This document shows positions 37,079 through 40,391 of a stretch of 40,391 nt of DNA, one piece after another (within the stretch, counting starts at the first letter, position 1; every line of letters starts with the position of its first letter). Position numbers and translations under genes: made by a program. Source of the DNA: CAWKEY01 sp963848675 (GTDB taxonomy: Bacteria; Pseudomonadota; Gammaproteobacteria; Methylococcales; Methylomonadaceae); assembly GCA_963848675.1 (NCBI GenBank), contig CAWKEY010000081.1, positions 1 through 40,391 on the forward strand. The letters are read 5' to 3'. Under the pieces are notes generated by a model. That model was not told the DNA's origin. It made no database searches and saw only the letters and a program-made list of their open reading frames with translations.

Positions 37079-38986
37079 TTATTTTCTGTCTGCAATCTCT
37101 TGTTTTAACCGTTCGGTAAAGGTACCGATTGACAGACTGCCCAAATCTTCACCTTTCTGCGTGCGCACGGTGATGGTCTGATCTTCTAATTCTTTGTCAC
37201 CGACAATAACCAGATAAGGCACGCGCTGCATTGAATGCTCGCGGATTTTAAACCCGATCTTTTCATTTCTCAAGTCTAATTTTACTCGGACGCCTTGTTT
37301 TTCAAGGACTCGCATGATTTGAGAGGCATAGCCGGCATGCCGGTCGGCGATATTCAGCACCATAACCTGAACGGGAGACAGCCACACCGGGAAAGTGCCA
37401 GCGTGCTGCTCGATCAATATGCCGATAAAGCGTTCTAACGAACCGAGTATTGCCCGGTGCAACATTACCGGCACTTGCTTGGAGCCATCTTCGGCTATAT
37501 AGCTTGCGTTCAAGCGGCCCGGCATGGAAAAATCCACTTGTATCGTGCCGCATTGCCAGACCCGGCCAATGCAATCCTTTAATGAGAATTCAATTTTAGG
37601 TCCGTAAAATGCACCTTCGCCAGGCTGCAAATCCCATTTTAAAGCCTTGGTATTAAGCGCCAGTTCCAGGGCGCTTTCTGCCTTGTCCCAGACGGCATCA
37701 TCACCGACACGATTTTCCGGTCGTGTTGACAATTTAATAATAATTTCTTCAAAACCGAAGTCTTTATAAACATCAAACAGCAGATCGATAAAGACCGACA
37801 CCTCATCCTGGATCTGTGCTTCTGTACAGAAGATATGCGCATCATCCTGCACGAAGTTGCGCACCCGCATCAAGCCATGCAAGGTGCCTGAAGGCTCGTT
37901 ACGGTGGCAGGAACCAAACTCGGCCAAGCGTATCGGTAAATCGCGATAGCTCTTCATGCCCTGATTGTAAACCTGAATGTGGCATGGGCAGTTCATGGGC
38001 TTGATGGCGTAATCACGATTTTCCGAATGTGTGGTGAAAATCATGTCGCCGAATTTGTCCCAGTGACCCGATCTCTCCCATAAGGAACGATCCACAACCT
38101 GCGGCGTTTTGACTTCGCCATAGCCATTCACGCGCAGTTTTTCGCGAATATATTGCTCAACCTGCTGATAAATAGTCCAGCCTTTTTCATGCCAGAATAC
38201 CATACCGGGCGCCTCTTCCTGAGAATGAAACAAATCCAATGTTTTCGCCAGCTTGCGGTGGTCGCGCTTTTCTGCTTCTTCCAGCCGATGCAGATAGGCT
38301 TGTAAATCTTTTTTATCGCCCCAGGCTGTGCCGTAAATGCGCTGCAACATTTCATTATCAGAGTTGCCGCGCCAGTAAGCACCGGCAATCTTCATGAGCT
38401 TGAAGGCCTTTAATTTACCCGTGCTTGGCACATGCGGGCCGCGGCACAAATCGGTAAATCCGCCTTGATCGTATAAAGACAAGTCCTCATTTGCAGGAAT
38501 CGATTCGATAATCTCGGCCTTATAGGCTTCGCCCTGATCCCTGAAGAATTTTACCGCCGCATCACGGGATAATAGCGAACGCTTGATCGCATAATCTTCA
38601 TCGACTAGTTGCTGCATTTTTGTTTCGATAGCAGCCAAATCTTCAGGGGTGAAAGGTCTTTCGTAGGCAAAGTCGTAATAAAAGCCGTTTTCGATAACCG
38701 GTCCGATGGTGACTTGTGCCGAAGGAAATAATTGTTTGACGGCTTGAGCTAACAGATGTGCCGTTGAATGACGAATGACGTCAACTCCCTCGTCATCCTT
38801 GGCGGTAATGATTTGCAGGGTCGCATCCTGCGCGATTAACGTTCCGGCATCAACCAGCGTGCCATTAACCCTGCCTACCAATGTTGCCTTGGCCAATCCA
38901 GAACCAATAGATTGAGCGACATCCATCACTGTAACAGCTTGTTCATACTCGCGCTGAGAGCCATCAGGAAGGGTAATTACCGGCAT
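37079..38986 (-). CDS. thrS: threonine-tRNA ligase
   Basis: Charges tRNA-Thr. The 635-aa protein has an N-terminal TGS domain (about 1-60) and an editing domain (VIRHSTAHLLAQAVKQLFPS, HSTAHLL zinc-like residues). The class II core carries MNCPCHIQVYNQGMKSYRDL with a zinc Cys, motif 2 FGSCHRNEPSGTLHGLMRVR and motif 3 MLHRAILGSLERFIGILIEQ. The C-terminus is the anticodon-binding domain (VRVKLDLRNEKIGFKIREHS). It is the first protein gene of the cluster. It lies just downstream of a terminator that follows tRNA-Val. Confidence 0.98.
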   Translation of the reverse strand: MPVITLPDGSQREYEQAVTVMDVAQSIGSGLAKATLVGRVNGTLVDAGTLIAQDATLQIITAKDDEGVDVIRHSTAHLLAQAVKQLFPSAQVTIGPVIENGFYYDFAYERPFTPEDLAAIETKMQQLVDEDYAIKRSLLSRDAAVKFFRDQGEAYKAEIIESIPANEDLSLYDQGGFTDLCRGPHVPSTGKLKAFKLMKIAGAYWRGNSDNEMLQRIYGTAWGDKKDLQAYLHRLEEAEKRDHRKLAKTLDLFHSQEEAPGMVFWHEKGWTIYQQVEQYIREKLRVNGYGEVKTPQVVDRSLWERSGHWDKFGDMIFTTHSENRDYAIKPMNCPCHIQVYNQGMKSYRDLPIRLAEFGSCHRNEPSGTLHGLMRVRNFVQDDAHIFCTEAQIQDEVSVFIDLLFDVYKDFGFEEIIIKLSTRPENRVGDDAVWDKAESALELALNTKALKWDLQPGEGAFYGPKIEFSLKDCIGRVWQCGTIQVDFSMPGRLNASYIAEDGSKQVPVMLHRAILGSLERFIGILIEQHAGTFPVWLSPVQVMVLNIADRHAGYASQIMRVLEKQGVRVKLDLRNEKIGFKIREHSMQRVPYLVIVGDKELEDQTITVRTQKGEDLGSLSIGTFTERLKQEIADRK

Positions 38987-39013
38987 TTTTCGTCAACTGT
39001 TTTAGTTAATACA

Positions 39014-39042
39014 ATAAAAAAAGCACCGGTTAACGGTGCTTT
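39014..39042 (-). terminator. intrinsic terminator after tRNA-Val
   Basis: On the minus strand a perfect 9-bp stem (AAAGCACCG, 5-nt loop, CGGTGCTTT) is followed by more T residues. It lies 11 nt past the tRNA-Val 3' end and separates that gene from thrS. The thrS promoter would then lie within or just after it; none is obvious. Confidence 0.85.
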
Positions 39043-39052
39043 ATAATCAATC

Positions 39053-39129
39053 TGGTAGGCGCGATTGGACTCGAACCAACGACCCCCACCATGTCAAGGT
39101 GGTGCTCTAACCAACTGAGCTACGCGCCT
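39053..39129 (-). tRNA. tRNA-Val (anticodon GAC)
   Basis: A 77-nt tRNA with encoded CCA. The acceptor stem is a perfect AGGCGCG/CGCGCCT. The anticodon arm is CCACC-TTGACAT-GGTGG with GAC, almost identical to E. coli tRNA-Val(GAC) outside the acceptor stem. It has its own promoter (39157-39184) and terminator (39014-39042), making a single-tRNA transcription unit. Confidence 0.96.
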
Positions 39130-39156
39130 GAAGTCTGTATAACCTCAGAGCTGGGA

Positions 39157-39184
39157 ATTATACCAACAGATTTTGGTTATGCAA
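39157..39184 (-). promoter_or_regulatory. promoter of tRNA-Val
   Basis: On the minus strand TTGCAT (39179-39184), a 16-nt spacer and a perfect TATAAT (39157-39162) lie about 28 bp upstream of the tRNA. This is the right distance for a short leader. The rest of 39130-39438, about 250 bp, holds no gene I trust. Confidence 0.75.
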
Positions 39185-39438
39185 GCCCCAAAATTTTACA
39201 TTTGCAGCCGGAGGGTCCGGAAACAAGGCGCGCATACATTAACACAGCTGCTGAAATCGAACCCGGCGGAAGTCGTGACGCTGTAGTCAGGCCGTTTGTG
39301 GCTGGTGCAACCCCGTGTTTTTATTGCACAGAAAAGATGAGCAGATACCGATGCCTCTATTGACTGGAGGCATATAGCATATCTGCAGCGACTTAGCCTA
39401 CAATGCACACTCCCTAACATTAATTTTCAGGACATTTT

Positions 39439-40191
39439 ATGCAGATTCTCGGCGTGGATATCGGTGGTTCAGGCATTAAAGGTGCCATTGTTGATACGGT
39501 AACGGGCGAGTTGCTCACCAAGCGTCACCGGATTGCGACGCCACAACCCGCAACGCCAGAGGCCATTGCAGCAGTCCTTGCACAACTTGTCAGCCATTTT
39601 AACTGGAGCGGACCGGTGGGCTGTGGATTCCCGTCGGCCATTCAACACGGTGTCGCTCGAACTGCGGCTAATATCTCGCAAGCGTTTGTTGGCACGCATA
39701 TCGACAAGTTATTTTCAGAAGCGACAAAATGCCCCTGTTATAACCTGAATGATGCTGATGCGGCAGGTATGGCAGAAATGCATTTTGGCGAGGGCGCAGG
39801 TCAATCCGGCGTGGTGCTGCTCATAACCATAGGCACAGGACTGGGTACGGTGTTTTTCAGTGATGGAAATCTACTGCCCAATACTGAATTAGGTCACTTG
39901 TATTTGCCCAATGGAAAAAAAGCAGAGCATTATGCCTCGGATGCCGTTCGGAAAACCGAAGACCTGAGCTGGAAACGCTGGGGCAATCGTTTCAACACCT
40001 ACATCACCATGATGGAAGAGCTGTTTTGGCCTGATCTGATCATTCTAGGCGGAGGTGCCAGTAAAAAGTTTGACAAGTATAAGGGGCAACTGACGGTAGA
40101 AGCACCGGTAAAACCAGCGGCCTTTTTAAACCAGGCAGGCATTGTCGGCGCGGCATTGTATGCCCAATCGAAAAGTAACCTGACCGATTAA
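39439..40191 (+). CDS. ppgK: polyphosphate glucokinase (ROK family)
   Basis: Phosphorylates glucose with polyphosphate (or ATP) as donor, feeding glycolysis. It has 250 aa, the normal size for PpgK. The first phosphate loop is LGVDIGGSGIKGAIVD at residues 4-19. The sugar site with catalytic Asp is YNLNDADAAGMAEMHFGEG. A second phosphate motif is LLITIGTGLGTVFFSDG, and the C-terminal PDLIILGGGASKKFDKY is typical of the family. AGGA lies 8 nt before the ATG. It is a lone gene facing away from the translation cluster. The polyphosphate preference is inferred from family membership. Confidence 0.93.
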   Translation: MQILGVDIGGSGIKGAIVDTVTGELLTKRHRIATPQPATPEAIAAVLAQLVSHFNWSGPVGCGFPSAIQHGVARTAANISQAFVGTHIDKLFSEATKCPCYNLNDADAAGMAEMHFGEGAGQSGVVLLITIGTGLGTVFFSDGNLLPNTELGHLYLPNGKKAEHYASDAVRKTEDLSWKRWGNRFNTYITMMEELFWPDLIILGGGASKKFDKYKGQLTVEAPVKPAAFLNQAGIVGAALYAQSKSNLTD

Positions 40192-40236
40192 TTAGCGGGT
40201 CGCCGATCATTTTCAGTTTACAAGTTAGGTAATTAT

Positions 40237-40391
40237 GCCGAAGTCCCCCTAAGTTTAACCAATAATAGCCAAAGGTTCGCTGTATTTTGGCAATAATGAA
40301 TATGATCTAGTCCAATTTCATTTCCATGCCCCCAGCGAACATCTGGTAAACGGGCTTGTTTATCCCGTGGAAATTCATTTTGTTAATGGGA
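40237..40391 (+). pseudogene. alpha-carbonic anhydrase, N-terminally truncated and frameshifted
   Basis: The last 130 bp encode a clear alpha-type carbonic anhydrase segment: LYFGNNEYDLVQFHFHAPSE with two zinc His in QFHFH, then HLVNGLVYPVEIHFVNG to the window edge. This frame has a stop (TAA, 40256-40258) just upstream. A neighbouring frame reads AEVPLSLTNNSQ, which resembles the preceding strand of the same enzyme, and it also soon stops. The signal peptide and first 80 or so residues, expected upstream, are absent from the short gap after ppgK. It therefore looks like a decayed gene. A sequencing error could explain the frame change but not the missing N-terminus. Confidence 0.65.

Overview
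The window comes from a gammaproteobacterium. The housekeeping genes, the thrS-infC-rpmI-rplT-pheS-pheT-ihfA-merR order and the short dispersed palindromes suggest a methanotroph of the Methylococcales, but that placement is inference; the rRNA genes would settle it.

Layout. (1) 1-5400, minus strand: a ribosomal RNA operon read right to left. Three tandem sigma-70 promoters are followed by a leader boxA, 16S, tRNA-Ile(GAT), tRNA-Ala(TGC) and 23S; the 23S 3' end and any 5S lie outside the window. (2) 5700-19700: an accessory block. It opens with a 65-codon ORF, an IS3-family fragment and a full-length IS630-family transposase gene. A complete type I restriction-modification operon follows (hsdM, hsdS, an AlbA_2/ATPase-fold regulator-like gene, hsdR). 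After it come palindromic repeats, a small secreted ORF, two prepilin-like remnants, an orphan MoxR ATPase, and decayed mobile genes: a DDE transposase with in-frame stops, a DUF4338/DruA-like gene with two stops, and an IS66 N-terminal scrap. (3) 19724-23896, minus strand: a six-gene arsenic operon, arsR-arsI-permease-thioredoxin-arsC-acr3, with a candidate operator in front of arsR. (4) 24040-31139: a HerA-like ATPase; a plus-strand group of DUF6763, a P-loop NTPase, metA and a nucleoside deaminase; a secreted hypothetical protein; then DUF2066 and purM in divergent orientation. (5) 31339-39129, minus strand: the translation cluster from tRNA-Val and thrS to the MerR regulator and tRNA-Pro. 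(6) 39439-40391, plus strand: polyphosphate glucokinase, then a broken alpha-carbonic anhydrase that runs off the end.

How the genes work together. The restriction genes overlap and should be co-expressed; the extra ATPase between hsdS and hsdR is the least understood member. The arsenic operon combines As(V) reduction (ArsC), As(III) efflux (ACR3), cleavage of the C-As bond (ArsI), a second permease and a small thioredoxin, under ArsR. The thrS-to-merR run is the conserved translation/IHF cluster. Here infC appears to start at an AUC codon, and the rpmI leader can form competing hairpins.

I found no wholly new system. The best leads are the hsdS-hsdR accessory ATPase with its repeat-rich linker, the paired prepilin remnants next to an orphan MoxR, the conserved-looking NTPase beside metA, the infC start codon, and the in-frame repeat insertion in hsdR. 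No CRISPR array was seen.
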